Below, piece after piece: positions 1 through 8,129 of a DNA stretch of 24,754 bases. The DNA is from CAUYXJ01 sp963577065. Lineage in GTDB: Bacteria; Chloroflexota; Dehalococcoidia; Tepidiformales; Tepidiformaceae. The notes beneath the pieces were generated by a model, which had not been told where the DNA came from, searched no databases, and was given only the letters and a program-made list of their open reading frames with translations. Position 1 is the first letter of the stretch; each line of letters starts with the position of its first letter. The stretch is from the NCBI GenBank assembly GCA_963577065.1, contig CAUYXJ010000043.1, positions 1 through 24,754 on the forward strand, written 5' to 3'. A program made the position numbers and the translations under genes.

Positions 1-697
1 TGAGCACCACGGGGTCCGCTCGAATCGCCAGCCAGCCGACCTTCCACCAGGGGCCGTCGCCACCGCCACCGACCTCCGATTCCGCGGCCGCCTGCACGCG
101 ACCGATCATGACCACTTGAATCGCTGCGACGAGAAAGAGGACGGTGGCGATGCCGAACAGCACGTCGGCGCTTTCGAAGACCCGCAGGACTACCGGCGTG
201 AGCACGGCGAAGCCCACTATCTGGGCGACGCCGCCGACGGCGTGGCCGATCGCGTTCGCGCGCGCCAGCTCTGATCGCTTCACAATCGCGGGGAGGATCG
301 CGCCCTCGGCCGAGGACGCGAACTGCGTGAAGATCGCCAGCAGGACGGCGACGACGTAGAGCGAAGCGGTGCTCGCCGAGCCGAGGATGAAACCGATACA
401 GACGGCGGCGCGGGCGAAGTTCGCGAGGAAGACCAGCAGCCGCTTGGGCACGGCATCGGCGGCGACACCCGCCACGATGCCCGCGCCCGTGGCCGGGACC
501 ACGAGCGCGAGAATCAGGAGGCTGCTGAAGAAAGCCTTGCCGGTCTCGTCCAGCACGAGCAGGACGAGCCCGAAATTGAGCGCGTTCTGGGCCACGCGAG
601 AAGAGAAGCGTGTCAGGCTCAGCCGCCGAAACGGCAGCTGCTGGAGAAGGGCCGTGGGGGAAGGGGATTCGCCGCCCACGCTCGGCGTGGCGGTCAC
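1..697 (-). CDS. MFS transporter, N-terminal part (runs off left edge)
   Basis: The reverse strand is open from a GTG at 697-695 to the window edge, about 232 codons, so the gene is partial at its 3' end. The product starts MTATPSVGGESPSPTALLQQ and continues with hydrophobic spans typical of major facilitator permeases of the MFS_3/EntS type: an early Arg-rich cytoplasmic stretch, then spans around LALVVPATGAGIVAGVAADAV, where an Asp follows the second helix, and YVVAVLLAIFTQFASSAEGA. It would be an inner-membrane exporter or permease; the substrate cannot be read from the sequence. The GTG start overlaps the stop of the upstream DUF951 gene in a GTGA, which implies translational coupling at the end of the murI-pyrF operon. 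No independent Shine-Dalgarno sequence is visible. The family call is fairly secure; the exact start is inferred from the overlap. Confidence 0.82.
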   Translation of the reverse strand, partial: MTATPSVGGESPSPTALLQQLPFRRLSLTRFSSRVAQNALNFGLVLLVLDETGKAFFSSLLILALVVPATGAGIVAGVAADAVPKRLLVFLANFARAAVCIGFILGSASTASLYVVAVLLAIFTQFASSAEGAILPAIVKRSELARANAIGHAVGGVAQIVGFAVLTPVVLRVFESADVLFGIATVLFLVAAIQVVMIGRVQAAAESEVGGGGDGPWWKVGWLAIRADPVVL

Positions 698-894
698 GTG
701 AGGGCGGGGCCCGAGGAGAGGCGCACCTTCGCGCGGGACTCGAAGCGGCGGCGCTCCAGCATCACCCGGCGCCCGCACGCGAGGCAGGCGACGCCGATGT
801 CCGCGCCGATCCGGTAGACCCGCCACTCCCAGCTTCCGCAGGGATGTCGGCGGCGCATGCGCCAAACATCCCCGACCGAGACCTCCGTGATCAC
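694..894 (-). CDS. DUF951 family small protein
   Basis: This is a 66-residue protein read from GTG at 894-892. The core VGDVWRMRRRHPCG, then WRVYRIGADIG, then CLACGRRVML matches the DUF951 family (pfam06107), whose members are about 60-70 residues and have no settled function. Three cysteines (one in HPCG, two in CLAC) suggest a small metal-binding or redox fold, which is inference. The reading frame continues upstream to an ATG at 939, but the GTG is preferred: it overlaps the pyrF stop in GTGA and family members begin close to the VGDV motif. The stop overlaps the next gene's GTG in the same way. Such genes are commonly found in housekeeping operons of Firmicutes and Chloroflexota. Confidence 0.85.
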   Translation of the reverse strand: MITEVSVGDVWRMRRRHPCGSWEWRVYRIGADIGVACLACGRRVMLERRRFESRAKVRLSSGPALT

Positions 895-1667
895 GGAGCG
901 GGGACGGCGGCCGCGTTCAAGGCGTCGCGGAGGGCGCACGCCGCCGCCGCCTGGTCCTGCGCTTCGGCGATGCTGCGAGAGGCGCTGACCACGACGAGCC
1001 CAGGTTCACGCCCGGCGGCAGCCATGACCTGCTCAGGGTCGCCGCCTTGGGCCCCGAGACCAGGGACGAGGATCGACGTCCCCGGCGCGAGTTCCCGGAT
1101 GCGGCGCAGTTCCCCCGGCGCCGTCGCGCCGACCACGAAGCCGACGTTCGCCCCCCACCCTGGGGCAGTGGTCGCAATCCGCTCGTACACGGTCTCCCCG
1201 GAAGCGAGCCGCGCGTTCTGGAGGTCGGCGGCGCCAGGGTTCGAGGTCCGGCAGAGGACGTAGACGCCCCGATCCTCGTAGGCGAGAAACGGCTCGAGCG
1301 TGTCCCGCCCCAGGAACGGGCTGGCCGTCACCGCATCGAAGCCCCAGACCTCGAACAGCGCGCGCGCGTACGCGGTCGCCGTGTTCCCGATATCGCCGCG
1401 CTTAGCGTCGCCGATGACGGGGATGCCTTCCGGGATGGCAGCGAGCGTCGCTTCGAGGGCGCGAAGGCCGGGGATCCCGAACTGTTCGTAGAAGGCGAGG
1501 TTGGGCTTGTAGCAGGCGACGTAGGGCGCTGTCGCCTCGATCAAGGCACGATTAGCGGCGGCGACCGCCTCCACGGGAGCGCCCGCGGCGGGATCGAGGC
1601 CGACGCAGAGATAGCTGCCGGCTTCGCGGCTGCGGCGCGCAAGCCGTTCGACGTACGACGCCGTCAT
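891..1667 (-). CDS. pyrF: Orotidine-5'-phosphate decarboxylase (type 2)
   Basis: The 258-residue product catalyses decarboxylation of OMP to UMP, the last step of de novo pyrimidine synthesis, in the cytoplasm. It shows CVGLDP near residue 21, the substrate-contacting ACYKPNLAFYEQFG around 51-64, and the catalytic signature GDAKRGDIGNT at 86-96 (Asp87, Lys89, Asp92 as the D-x-K-x-x-D charge network). The phosphate-binding region near the C terminus reads VPGLGAQGGD. Length and motif spacing fit the longer type 2 family (PyrF2) of Actinobacteria, Chloroflexota and others. The ATG at 1667 overlaps the murI stop in ATGA, so it is second in a coupled operon. The stop overlaps the next gene. Nothing looks broken. 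Confidence 0.95.
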   Translation of the reverse strand: MTASYVERLARRSREAGSYLCVGLDPAAGAPVEAVAAANRALIEATAPYVACYKPNLAFYEQFGIPGLRALEATLAAIPEGIPVIGDAKRGDIGNTATAYARALFEVWGFDAVTASPFLGRDTLEPFLAYEDRGVYVLCRTSNPGAADLQNARLASGETVYERIATTAPGWGANVGFVVGATAPGELRRIRELAPGTSILVPGLGAQGGDPEQVMAAAGREPGLVVVSASRSIAEAQDQAAAACALRDALNAAAVPAP

Positions 1668-2455
1668 CGGCTGGCCTCCGTTGCGGGCTGCTTCGCGGCG
1701 AAGCCAAGGCGCGGGAGGACCTCGAGGAAGGCAGCGCGGTTCCCTGATACGATGAGGTCGAGTGCGCCCTCTGCGTCGGCAGACGCCTCAATGTCCAGCT
1801 CGGCCAGAAGCGCCTGCGCGCGACGCGCGACCGGCTCCCCGCTCCCGACAACGTTGACCGCCGGGAACTCCGCCGTGATCGCCCCGGCCAGGAACTCGTA
1901 GTGCGTACAACCGAGGACCACCGTGTCGGCACCCGCGGCGACGGGGCCGGCGAGCGAGGCCCGCACCGCCTCGCGGGCGTGCGCGGTTGCTCCTTCGCCG
2001 CGCTCCACGAGCTCCGCGAGTTCGTGCCCCGGAACGCTGTCAATACGCACACCCCGGCCAAACTCGTCGACCACCGCCGCGTAGAGATCGCCATCCAACG
2101 TCCCCGGCGTCGCGAGGATCGCGACGTGCTTGCTCTTCGAGGCGAGGGTCGCGGGCTTGACGGCGGGGACCATTCCCACGAACGGCACGGGGAACAGCTC
2201 GCGCAGGTCCGCGATAGCGGCGGCGGAGGCGGTGTTGCAGGCAACGATGATGAGCTTCGCATCGGCCTCGAGGAGACGACGGGCAGCGGCGAAAGCCCGC
2301 TTGCGCACCTCGCCCGGGTCACGCGGCCCGTAGGGGAAGTGGGCCGTGTCCGCGAAATAGACCACGCGCTCGCGCGGGGCGAGGCGCTGAAATTCGCGGA
2401 GGATGCTGAGTCCGCCGACGCCCGAATCGAAGATGCCGACGGGTCGCGGATCCAT
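1664..2455 (-). CDS. murI: Glutamate racemase
   Basis: The 263-residue cytoplasmic enzyme interconverts L- and D-glutamate for peptidoglycan. The two-cysteine cofactor-independent mechanism is visible: GIFDSGVGG at 7-15 (Asp10, Ser11), ACNTAS with Cys73, and LGCTHYEF with Cys183 and His185. PYGPRDP near 41 is the usual substrate-pocket segment. The frame is open upstream of ATG 2455, but this ATG places the family N terminus correctly. It also has a TATCCT hexamer ending 7 nt upstream and no Shine-Dalgarno sequence, which suggests a leaderless mRNA. It is the first gene of the coupled murI-pyrF-DUF951-MFS operon. If the organism builds a conventional peptidoglycan wall this gene is needed, although some Chloroflexota are thought to lack such walls. 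Confidence 0.95.
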   Translation of the reverse strand: MDPRPVGIFDSGVGGLSILREFQRLAPRERVVYFADTAHFPYGPRDPGEVRKRAFAAARRLLEADAKLIIVACNTASAAAIADLRELFPVPFVGMVPAVKPATLASKSKHVAILATPGTLDGDLYAAVVDEFGRGVRIDSVPGHELAELVERGEGATAHAREAVRASLAGPVAAGADTVVLGCTHYEFLAGAITAEFPAVNVVGSGEPVARRAQALLAELDIEASADAEGALDLIVSGNRAAFLEVLPRLGFAAKQPATEASR

Positions 2456-2459
2456 CACT

Positions 2460-2477
2460 CCGAGGATACGTCCTCGG
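2460..2477. repeat. Inverted repeat over the murI promoter
   Basis: CCGAGGA and TCCTCGG pair perfectly over 7 bp around a TACG centre. The dyad covers the proposed murI -10 element, a position expected for a repressor operator. A chance GC-rich palindrome is the alternative. Confidence 0.45.
2463..2468 (-). promoter_or_regulatory. -10 hexamer TATCCT, leaderless murI promoter
   Basis: TATCCT on the reverse strand ends 7 nt before the murI ATG, so transcription would start at or next to the start codon. There is no purine-rich Shine-Dalgarno sequence in the gap. The hexamer lies inside a perfect dyad, CCGAGGA-TACG-TCCTCGG (2460-2477), which could be an operator. No convincing -35 element is seen. 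Confidence 0.55.
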
Positions 2478-2503
2478 CTGTGCTCTCGCCTCTTGGCCCC
2501 CCG

Positions 2504-2527
2504 TGCACGCGCTCCCGGAAGCGTGCA
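2504..2527. repeat. Inverted repeat between murI and comB
   Basis: TGCACGC (2504-2510) and GCGTGCA (2521-2527) are perfect inverted arms with a 10-nt spacer. They lie 10 nt upstream of the comB start in the 82-bp divergent intergenic region. They could be a regulator site for comB; no regulator is identified. Confidence 0.35.
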
Positions 2528-2537
2528 TGCTGCGCGC

Positions 2538-3305
2538 ATGGTGCGGCGGGTCGACGTGGCGTTGCTCCCAGCGGAGGCAGCCACGATGGAAGCGGACGCG
2601 TTCGTCGTGATCGACGTCCTTCGGGCGACGACGACGATCGCGACGATGTTCGAACAGGGGCTCGATGACCTGCTCGTGCTCGATGACCTCGCTGCGGCGC
2701 GCACGCGTGCGGTAGCGGAGCAGCGCCTGCTCTTTGGCGAGGTCGGCGGCCTTCGCCCGGAGGGCTTCGACCACGGAAACTCCCCCGTGGAGGCCGAGGC
2801 GCTTCAGCTTCGCGGGCAGCGAGCGGCGCTCTTCACGACGAACGGCACGCGTGCCCTCTGCGGCGTGGCGGGCCGGGGGGTGGTGGCAGCCGCAGCGTTC
2901 GCGAACCTCACTGCAGCCGGTCACTGGGCGGCCGCCTTCGCTCAGGTTGTGCTGGTCTGCGCGGGGGAAAGTGGCGGCACACGCTTCGCCCTCGAAGATT
3001 TCGCCGCGGCTGCGGGGATGGTCCATCTGCTCAAACGCGAGAGCCCCGGGCTCGTGCTCGGGGATGCGGCCGGAGTGGCGGCGGCGCTCCCCGGCTACGA
3101 AGACTTGACCGCCGAGAGCGTGCCTCACGAGAGCGGCCGCATCGCACGACTGCTGGCGGGCGCGGAGCACGGTCGCGCATTGCTAGCGCTCGGGCTCGGG
3201 CTCGCAAGCGATACCGCGTTCGCGGCGCGCGAGGATACGTCGGGCGCGGTCCCCGTCGTGGTGGAGCGGGGGGAGGGCTGGGCGCGACTGCGGGACGAAC
3301 GCTAG
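2538..3305 (+). CDS. ComB-like 2-phosphosulfolactate phosphatase family protein
   Basis: The 255-residue protein belongs to the 2-phosphosulfolactate phosphatase (ComB) family: FVVIDVLRATTTIATMFEQG near residue 20, EVGGLRPEGFDHGNSP, TTNGTRAL near 100, and LVCAGESGG near 142 are its conserved loops. The archetype releases phosphate from 2-phosphosulfolactate in coenzyme M or sulfolactate synthesis. Bacterial homologues outside that pathway may use other substrates, so the reaction here is a family-based guess. The ATG at 2538 (or GTG 2541) is chosen because the frame before it is low-complexity and overlaps the divergent murI promoter. A weak CATGCT hexamer lies 6 nt upstream. Its TAG stop shares the CTAG tetranucleotide with the stop of the convergent DUF4129 gene. 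Confidence 0.82.
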   Translation: MVRRVDVALLPAEAATMEADAFVVIDVLRATTTIATMFEQGLDDLLVLDDLAAARTRAVAEQRLLFGEVGGLRPEGFDHGNSPVEAEALQLRGQRAALFTTNGTRALCGVAGRGVVAAAAFANLTAAGHWAAAFAQVVLVCAGESGGTRFALEDFAAAAGMVHLLKRESPGLVLGDAAGVAAALPGYEDLTAESVPHESGRIARLLAGAEHGRALLALGLGLASDTAFAAREDTSGAVPVVVERGEGWARLRDER

Positions 3306-4666
3306 CTCGTCGAGGCCTGCCAGCGCCGGCGCAGATCCTCGAGCGCGGCAGGATCTGGGGGCCGCCCCGCGTAGCGGGCATGCTCGAAGGCGGCGGTGAT
3401 ATCGCCCGTGACCTCGCGGTGGAAGGCGTCGCTGAGGACTGGCGCGAACTCCGAGGCGGTCTGCGACTCGGCGCGGGAGACGCCCTCGCGCTCCGCTTGC
3501 TCGAGGACATCGAGGTAGAGCCGCACCACGCCTTCGCCGATGGCCGCACGACTACGATCGCGGCGGAAGAGGTTACGGGCGGCGTCGCGCAGGTCATCTC
3601 CGAGGCCGCCTAGCCGTTCGGACTCGGCATCGGGACGGTCGTCGCGCCCCCTTCGGCGGCCCAGCCGCGCGAGCAAGACGACGACCAGCAACACGACCCC
3701 GAGACCGATGAAGAGCGCCCCGCCAGCCAACACGTAACGGCCGTAGCGGGCGACCACCGAATCGCCCTCTTCCTGGACTGCGCCCTCGCCCTCGGCCGGC
3801 GGGAGCGGCCCGGGAAGCTCGAGCTCCTCCTCGTTCCTTTCACCGAAGCTGAAGAGGCTGAAGAACCACTCGACGAAGGTGCTGATTACCCAGATGACCG
3901 GGAAGAGCAGGACCCGCAGGACGAACCAAAGCACGCCGTCGAAGATGAGGCGCACGGGCTCGCGGAGGACATCGATCGCGACTTCGAGAACCACTCCGAC
4001 CACGAGCACGCCAACGACCGCGAAGGCGGCGGTGCCCGCCAGCAGTGCCGTGGTCACCCCACCGGCGCGCACCTCGCCGATGGTGGCGCCGCTCTGAGCG
4101 AGCTGCGAATAGGCGAGAGCGCCGAGGGCGACGCCGTAAAAGACCACCCCCCCACGAGCGACGACGGCCGCCTGCTCACTGCCTGAGGCAACCACCAACG
4201 CGAGGGTGACCAGGGCAAAGGGGAGCGCAAGGTAGCGCGGCACGACCTCCAGCCAGATCTCGTCGAGGCCGCGTAAGGCGGACCGAGCCCAGACCGCGAG
4301 GAGAAGCACCCCGCTCACGACGATGGGCGGGATCTCCTCCTGGATCGACCCGGTGTCGACCACGAAGTCGGCGACCCAGCGGAAGTCCCAAAGCGCGAGG
4401 TCCTGCGCGTATTTCAGGCGAAGCACGCCGTAGAGGACGACCACCCCGACCCCAGCGACGGTCAGGAGCCGCGCGCCGGGATCAGCGACGAAACGGTCGA
4501 TCACACGGGGAGCAAAATAGGCGGTAAACGCGAACCCAACGAAAACGGGGGCGCTCACGATCTCGCGGTTCGACTCATTCAGGATCACGCTGAGGAGTTC
4601 GCCGAACACATAGACGGCCAGGGCCTCGGCCGCGAGAAGGGCGGCCACGGCGAGGGCCTTGATCAC
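3302..4666 (-). CDS. DUF4129 domain membrane protein
   Basis: The 454-residue protein has about nine to ten hydrophobic segments, including residues 3-30, 40-55, 66-85, several between 115 and 290, and a final anchor near 330-350. A cytoplasmic tail follows, with the DUF4129-like stretch VRLYLDVLEQAEREGVSRAE, TASEFAPVLSDAF and FEHARYAGRPPD near the C terminus. DUF4129 domains usually end transglutaminase-like membrane proteins encoded with MoxR and DUF58 partners. Here there is no Cys-His-Asp transglutaminase domain; only the membrane part and tail are present. ATG 4666 overlaps the DUF58 stop in ATGA. The protein probably forms a membrane complex with those partners in envelope assembly or proteolytic quality control. 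That role is inference from context. Confidence 0.82.
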   Translation of the reverse strand: MIKALAVAALLAAEALAVYVFGELLSVILNESNREIVSAPVFVGFAFTAYFAPRVIDRFVADPGARLLTVAGVGVVVLYGVLRLKYAQDLALWDFRWVADFVVDTGSIQEEIPPIVVSGVLLLAVWARSALRGLDEIWLEVVPRYLALPFALVTLALVVASGSEQAAVVARGGVVFYGVALGALAYSQLAQSGATIGEVRAGGVTTALLAGTAAFAVVGVLVVGVVLEVAIDVLREPVRLIFDGVLWFVLRVLLFPVIWVISTFVEWFFSLFSFGERNEEELELPGPLPPAEGEGAVQEEGDSVVARYGRYVLAGGALFIGLGVVLLVVVLLARLGRRRGRDDRPDAESERLGGLGDDLRDAARNLFRRDRSRAAIGEGVVRLYLDVLEQAEREGVSRAESQTASEFAPVLSDAFHREVTGDITAAFEHARYAGRPPDPAALEDLRRRWQASTS

Positions 4667-5874
4667 GCGATCACCCCGCTCCCCTCGAACCTGCGTCCCA
4701 CGACCTGTACCGGGAGACCGGCGAGCCGGTCGAGATCCACACGGTCGGAGGTGACCAGAACCGCTACCTGATGTCCGTCATCCTTGAGGCGCTGCATTGC
4801 TCCGGCGAGCTCATCGGGGATGAGGGAGGCCGCGAGGACCAGCGTGGAGCCGATCGGGATGCGGCTCGTCTCCCGGCGCAGATGGCCGGCGAGATCGCCC
4901 ATCGTCAACGGCTGGACCACGGCGAGCGTCTCCAGGATGCGCGGCAGCTGCGTGTTCGCGCGCGAGGGGGCGAGGCGGATGGGCCGGTCCGAATTCGGCA
5001 GAGAGCCGTTCGCCAGCAGGCCGACGGCAAGGCGCCGCCCAGCACCCCAGACCGCCAGTGAGGCCGCGATCGAGATCGTTCGCTCAAGATCGTCCTTGAG
5101 GTACCCCTCCCAGGAGTGCTCGAGCGTGTCGATGTTGACGAGCACGTAGAGCTGCTGCACCGCCGACGGCTCGTAGACGCGAGATTGAAGGCCACCGCGG
5201 CGGGCGGTGGCCTTCCAATCAATCCGGCGTAGCGGATCGCCCGGTGCGTAGTCGCGCATGCCAGCGATCCGGAGCGGGTCCTCGAAGACGGGGTTGCGCC
5301 CTTTCGCATCGCCAAAGGGGCGGTCCGCAGGGAAGCCGAGGTCATCCAGCGCGAAGACGCGGGGATAGGCGATCAGGTTCGTCCAGCCGCCGTCCTCCCA
5401 GTGGCTGGGGAAGAGGCCCAGCAGGTCGGCCGACTGGATCTGGGTTGGACCGATCTGGAACCGCCCACGTTCACTCGCGATCAGGCGCGCGCGCCACCGG
5501 CGACGTTCGTACCAGCCGAGCGCCCCGCGCCGAACGAGCCAGCTGAGACCCGGGGCGGAAGCGCTCGCCGCGGTCTCGTTCTCGATCTCGATGTCATCGG
5601 AGACGGCCACACGCAGATCGAACCAGGGGAGCGGGAGCGGCTTGCGGTTGTCGAGTTCGATTTCCAGGTCGACCGGCTCGTCCTGGAAGACCCGCGACTC
5701 GCTCAGCCGCCGTCGCACGCTGACGCCGTCGAACAGGTGCCGCGACCACCAGCGGCTGACGACGCCCACGATCAGGATGACGACGCCAATGCCCGTGATC
5801 ATGGGCTGACTCGTACCGAACCCCACCAGAATGAGGAGGGGCCCGACGAGCATCCAGAGCTCGCGGAAAGGCAC
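4663..5874 (-). CDS. DUF58 domain protein, MoxR partner
   Basis: The 403-residue protein has two N-terminal membrane helices (about 8-20 and 25-40), a beta-rich middle, and the DUF58 signature near 206-236: RDYAPGDPLRRIDWKATARR, then SRVYEP. After it comes a von Willebrand A-like region containing LYVLVNIDT. Proteins of this family lie beside MoxR ATPases and are thought to be their clients or adaptors at the membrane. The start is GTG at 5874; an in-frame TAG lies one codon upstream of it (one intervening CCC), so it is the earliest possible start. An ATG eight codons in is an alternative. It follows moxR by 26 bp and overlaps the DUF4129 gene in ATGA, so the three form one transcription unit. 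Confidence 0.88.
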   Translation of the reverse strand: MPFRELWMLVGPLLILVGFGTSQPMITGIGVVILIVGVVSRWWSRHLFDGVSVRRRLSESRVFQDEPVDLEIELDNRKPLPLPWFDLRVAVSDDIEIENETAASASAPGLSWLVRRGALGWYERRRWRARLIASERGRFQIGPTQIQSADLLGLFPSHWEDGGWTNLIAYPRVFALDDLGFPADRPFGDAKGRNPVFEDPLRIAGMRDYAPGDPLRRIDWKATARRGGLQSRVYEPSAVQQLYVLVNIDTLEHSWEGYLKDDLERTISIAASLAVWGAGRRLAVGLLANGSLPNSDRPIRLAPSRANTQLPRILETLAVVQPLTMGDLAGHLRRETSRIPIGSTLVLAASLIPDELAGAMQRLKDDGHQVAVLVTSDRVDLDRLAGLPVQVVGRRFEGSGVIA

Positions 5875-5900
5875 GGGCTAGCGGATGCCCGGCGACAACA

Positions 5901-6986
5901 TCAACGTGGCCGCCAAGCGGAATCGCCACCAGCCTGGCTCTCCGCGGGTGGAGCAGCGGACTCAGAAGCTCCAGGGCCCGCCGCGGCGGTGGTGGCGGTC
6001 GCCACGTCGCCCTCGACCGGGACAGGAACGCGTTCGAGGATCTCCGCGACCAGGTCCTCCACGTCGCGGCCGCGGAGGCGGGTCTGGGTGGAGAGGATGA
6101 GGCGGTGGGGCAACACGTGCGGCGCCATCGCCTTCACGTCATCGGGGAGGACGTAGTCGCGCCCGGAGAGAGCGGCGAACGCGCGCGCGGCACGGAAGAG
6201 GGCGAGGCTGGCGCGCGGACTGGCGCCGAGCTCGAACGCCGATTCGTTACGCGTCTCCCGGACGATGCGCACGGCATAGCGCCGCACCGCCGGCTCCACG
6301 TGCAGGCGGCGCAGCGCTGTCGCCATCTCCACCAGGCGCTCCGCCGAGACGACGGGCACGAGATCCTCGAGCGGGTTGGAGTGCTCCAGCCGCTCGAGGA
6401 TCTTGTCCTCGTCGTCCTCGTCGGGGTAGCCGAGCTTGAGCCGAAGCATGAAGCGGTCGAGCTGCGCCTCGGGCAAGGGGAACGTGCCCTCGAGCTCGAT
6501 GGGGTTCTGCGTGGCGATCACGAGGAAGGGGCGGGGCAGGATCGTGGTTTCGCCCTCGACCGTGAGCTGGCGCTCCTCCATCGCCTCGAGCAGCGCCGCC
6601 TGCGTACGCGGCGTCGCCCGGTTGATCTCGTCGGAGAGAACGATCTGAGCGATTAGCGGCCCTTCGCGAAAGGCGAACTCCTGGGCCTTCTGATCGAAAT
6701 AGTGGATACCCGTGATGTCCGAAGGCATCAGGTCGGGAGTGAACTGGATCCGCCGGAACGAGCAGCCGAGCGAAGCTGCGAGCGCCTTCGCAAGCGTGGT
6801 CTTGCCGATACCGGGTACGTCTTCGAGGAGGATGTGGCCCTCGCAGAGAAGCGCAACCAACGCCAGGCGGACCACATCAGCCTTCCCGACGATCACACGC
6901 TCGACGCTCGCCTGGAGGTCATCGGCAACGCCGCGGATCGTTTCCACGTCCTCCGGCGTGAGACGGCTGGGGGCGACGTCGGTCAT
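5901..6986 (-). CDS. MoxR-family AAA+ ATPase
   Basis: The 361-residue cytoplasmic ATPase shows all expected elements: Walker A GIGKTTLAKALA at 59-70, Walker B IVLSDEINRA at 115-124, the ELEGTFPLPEAQLDRF segment with sensor and arginine-finger residues, and the C-terminal lid with SPRASLALFRAARAFA. MoxR proteins act as chaperone-like ATPases that mature or remodel partner complexes, here most likely the DUF58 and DUF4129 proteins encoded just downstream. ATG 6986 is chosen over the upstream frame because a strong GGAGGAG lies 7 nt before it and family members begin about here. The C-terminal 30 residues are Ala/Pro/Gly-rich and not conserved. It is the first gene of its operon. Confidence 0.93.
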   Translation of the reverse strand: MTDVAPSRLTPEDVETIRGVADDLQASVERVIVGKADVVRLALVALLCEGHILLEDVPGIGKTTLAKALAASLGCSFRRIQFTPDLMPSDITGIHYFDQKAQEFAFREGPLIAQIVLSDEINRATPRTQAALLEAMEERQLTVEGETTILPRPFLVIATQNPIELEGTFPLPEAQLDRFMLRLKLGYPDEDDEDKILERLEHSNPLEDLVPVVSAERLVEMATALRRLHVEPAVRRYAVRIVRETRNESAFELGASPRASLALFRAARAFAALSGRDYVLPDDVKAMAPHVLPHRLILSTQTRLRGRDVEDLVAEILERVPVPVEGDVATATTAAAGPGASESAAPPAESQAGGDSAWRPR

Positions 6987-7111
6987 AGGGGCGCTCCTCC
7001 CGGAGCGCCGATCGTAGGGGGTTGGGGGGGCACTAGCGAATCGCGAACCCGCACAAGCGCCGCCCATCCGGACCGCGAGCGGCGCCCGCGCCCGTGGCAG
7101 ACTACGCGGCG

Positions 7112-8089
7112 ATGAACGAGGTGCGTTCGATCGCGCTCGGCGACAACACCGTGCACCTGGTGCAGCGGGGCGGTGAACGCCTCCTCGTCGATACGGGCCC
7201 CGACTATGCCGGGGCTTGGGAAGCGCTCGGCGAAGGGCTGGCGGGGCGCACCCCGGATGTGGTCGTCGCGACGCACGGGCACCACGACCACGCGGGACTG
7301 GGGCAGCGCTGGCAGGAGGCGGGCGTGCCTGTCCTCATCGGCGAGGCGGACGCACCGCTGAGCGCTCGGCCGCTGATGGAGTCGTCCGCCGAGACCGGCG
7401 CGCTGCTCGCCTGGGCGGTGGGCACCGGCGCCCCCCCGGAGACGCTCGTAGAGGTCCGCGATCGACTCGAGGCGCGCCGCCATGCGGCGCGCCTTGCGGC
7501 CGAGTCTGAGGCCTATCCCGGGGGCAGCGACCGCTGGCCAACGGGGCTGCGCTACCCGCCGTTCGAAGCGAGCGAATTCGTCGAGGGGGACGCGCGGGTG
7601 GCCGGGGTGGAAGTCCTGGCCGCGCCCGGACACACGCCCGGGAACCTGGTGCTGGCGGTGCCGGACGAAGGCTGGCTCTTCTCGGGCGACCAACTGCTCC
7701 CGCGCATCGATCCGCTGCCCGCCATCCAGTTCGTGGCCGAGGGCGATGGCCTCGCCCGCTTCCCCAGCCTGCCCCGCTTCGTGTCGTCAATGGGGCGGCT
7801 CGCCGGGCGTCGGTACGAGCGCTGCTTCCCCGGCCACGGCGAGCCCTTCGATGACGTCCAAGGGGCGTTTGCGGCCGTGCTCGCGCGCTTAGAGCGCCGC
7901 TCCGAGCGCACCCTGGAGGCCCTGCGCGCGCAGGGCCCCGCGAGAGTCTACGAGCTCTGCCAGCGGCTCTACCCACGCGCGACCGAGCGACGCTTCTGGC
8001 AGACGGCCTCGAGCGTCCAGGGCCAGCTGGACCTGCTCGAAGAACGCGGCCAAGCCGTCCCGCGGGAAGGACTCTGGGAGGCGCGGTAG
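7112..8089 (+). CDS. Metallo-beta-lactamase-fold hydrolase with winged-helix C terminus
   Basis: The 325-residue protein carries the metal-binding motif HGHHDH at 55-60 (H-x-H-x-D-H), a later APGHTPGNLVL histidine, the SGDQLL aspartate and FPGHGEP near residue 245. This is the full ligand set for a dinuclear centre. The last 60 residues (GPARVYELCQRLYP to the end) match the winged-helix tail of the LACTB2-like subgroup (BLACT_WH), whose members are often annotated as RNases or thioester or glyoxalase-II-like hydrolases. The substrate cannot be assigned. ATG 7112 is preferred; a GTG six codons earlier (7094) is the alternative. No Shine-Dalgarno sequence is seen for either. The stop lies in an inverted repeat shared with the next promoter. 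Confidence 0.88.
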   Translation: MNEVRSIALGDNTVHLVQRGGERLLVDTGPDYAGAWEALGEGLAGRTPDVVVATHGHHDHAGLGQRWQEAGVPVLIGEADAPLSARPLMESSAETGALLAWAVGTGAPPETLVEVRDRLEARRHAARLAAESEAYPGGSDRWPTGLRYPPFEASEFVEGDARVAGVEVLAAPGHTPGNLVLAVPDEGWLFSGDQLLPRIDPLPAIQFVAEGDGLARFPSLPRFVSSMGRLAGRRYERCFPGHGEPFDDVQGAFAAVLARLERRSERTLEALRAQGPARVYELCQRLYPRATERRFWQTASSVQGQLDLLEERGQAVPREGLWEAR

Positions 8090-8120
8090 GTCGCCCCTGG
8101 GACGCTGCGAGGGCACCTAC
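8086..8120. repeat. Inverted repeat between MBL and lipoprotein genes
   Basis: GTAGGT (8086-8091, containing the TAG stop) and ACCTAC (8115-8120, entering the next -10 element) are perfect arms, with a further GCCC/GGGC pairing inside after a two-base mismatch. It may be a weak terminator without a T tract or an operator for the following gene. Confidence 0.3.
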
Positions 8121-8123
8121 AAT
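8118..8123 (+). promoter_or_regulatory. -10 hexamer TACAAT, leaderless lipoprotein promoter
   Basis: TACAAT is one base from the consensus -10 and ends exactly 6 nt before the ATG at 8130. There is no Shine-Dalgarno sequence, so the transcript probably begins at the start codon. The same geometry recurs upstream of the other lipoprotein genes at 16744 and 18977. Confidence 0.6.
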
Positions 8124-8129
8124 CCACCG

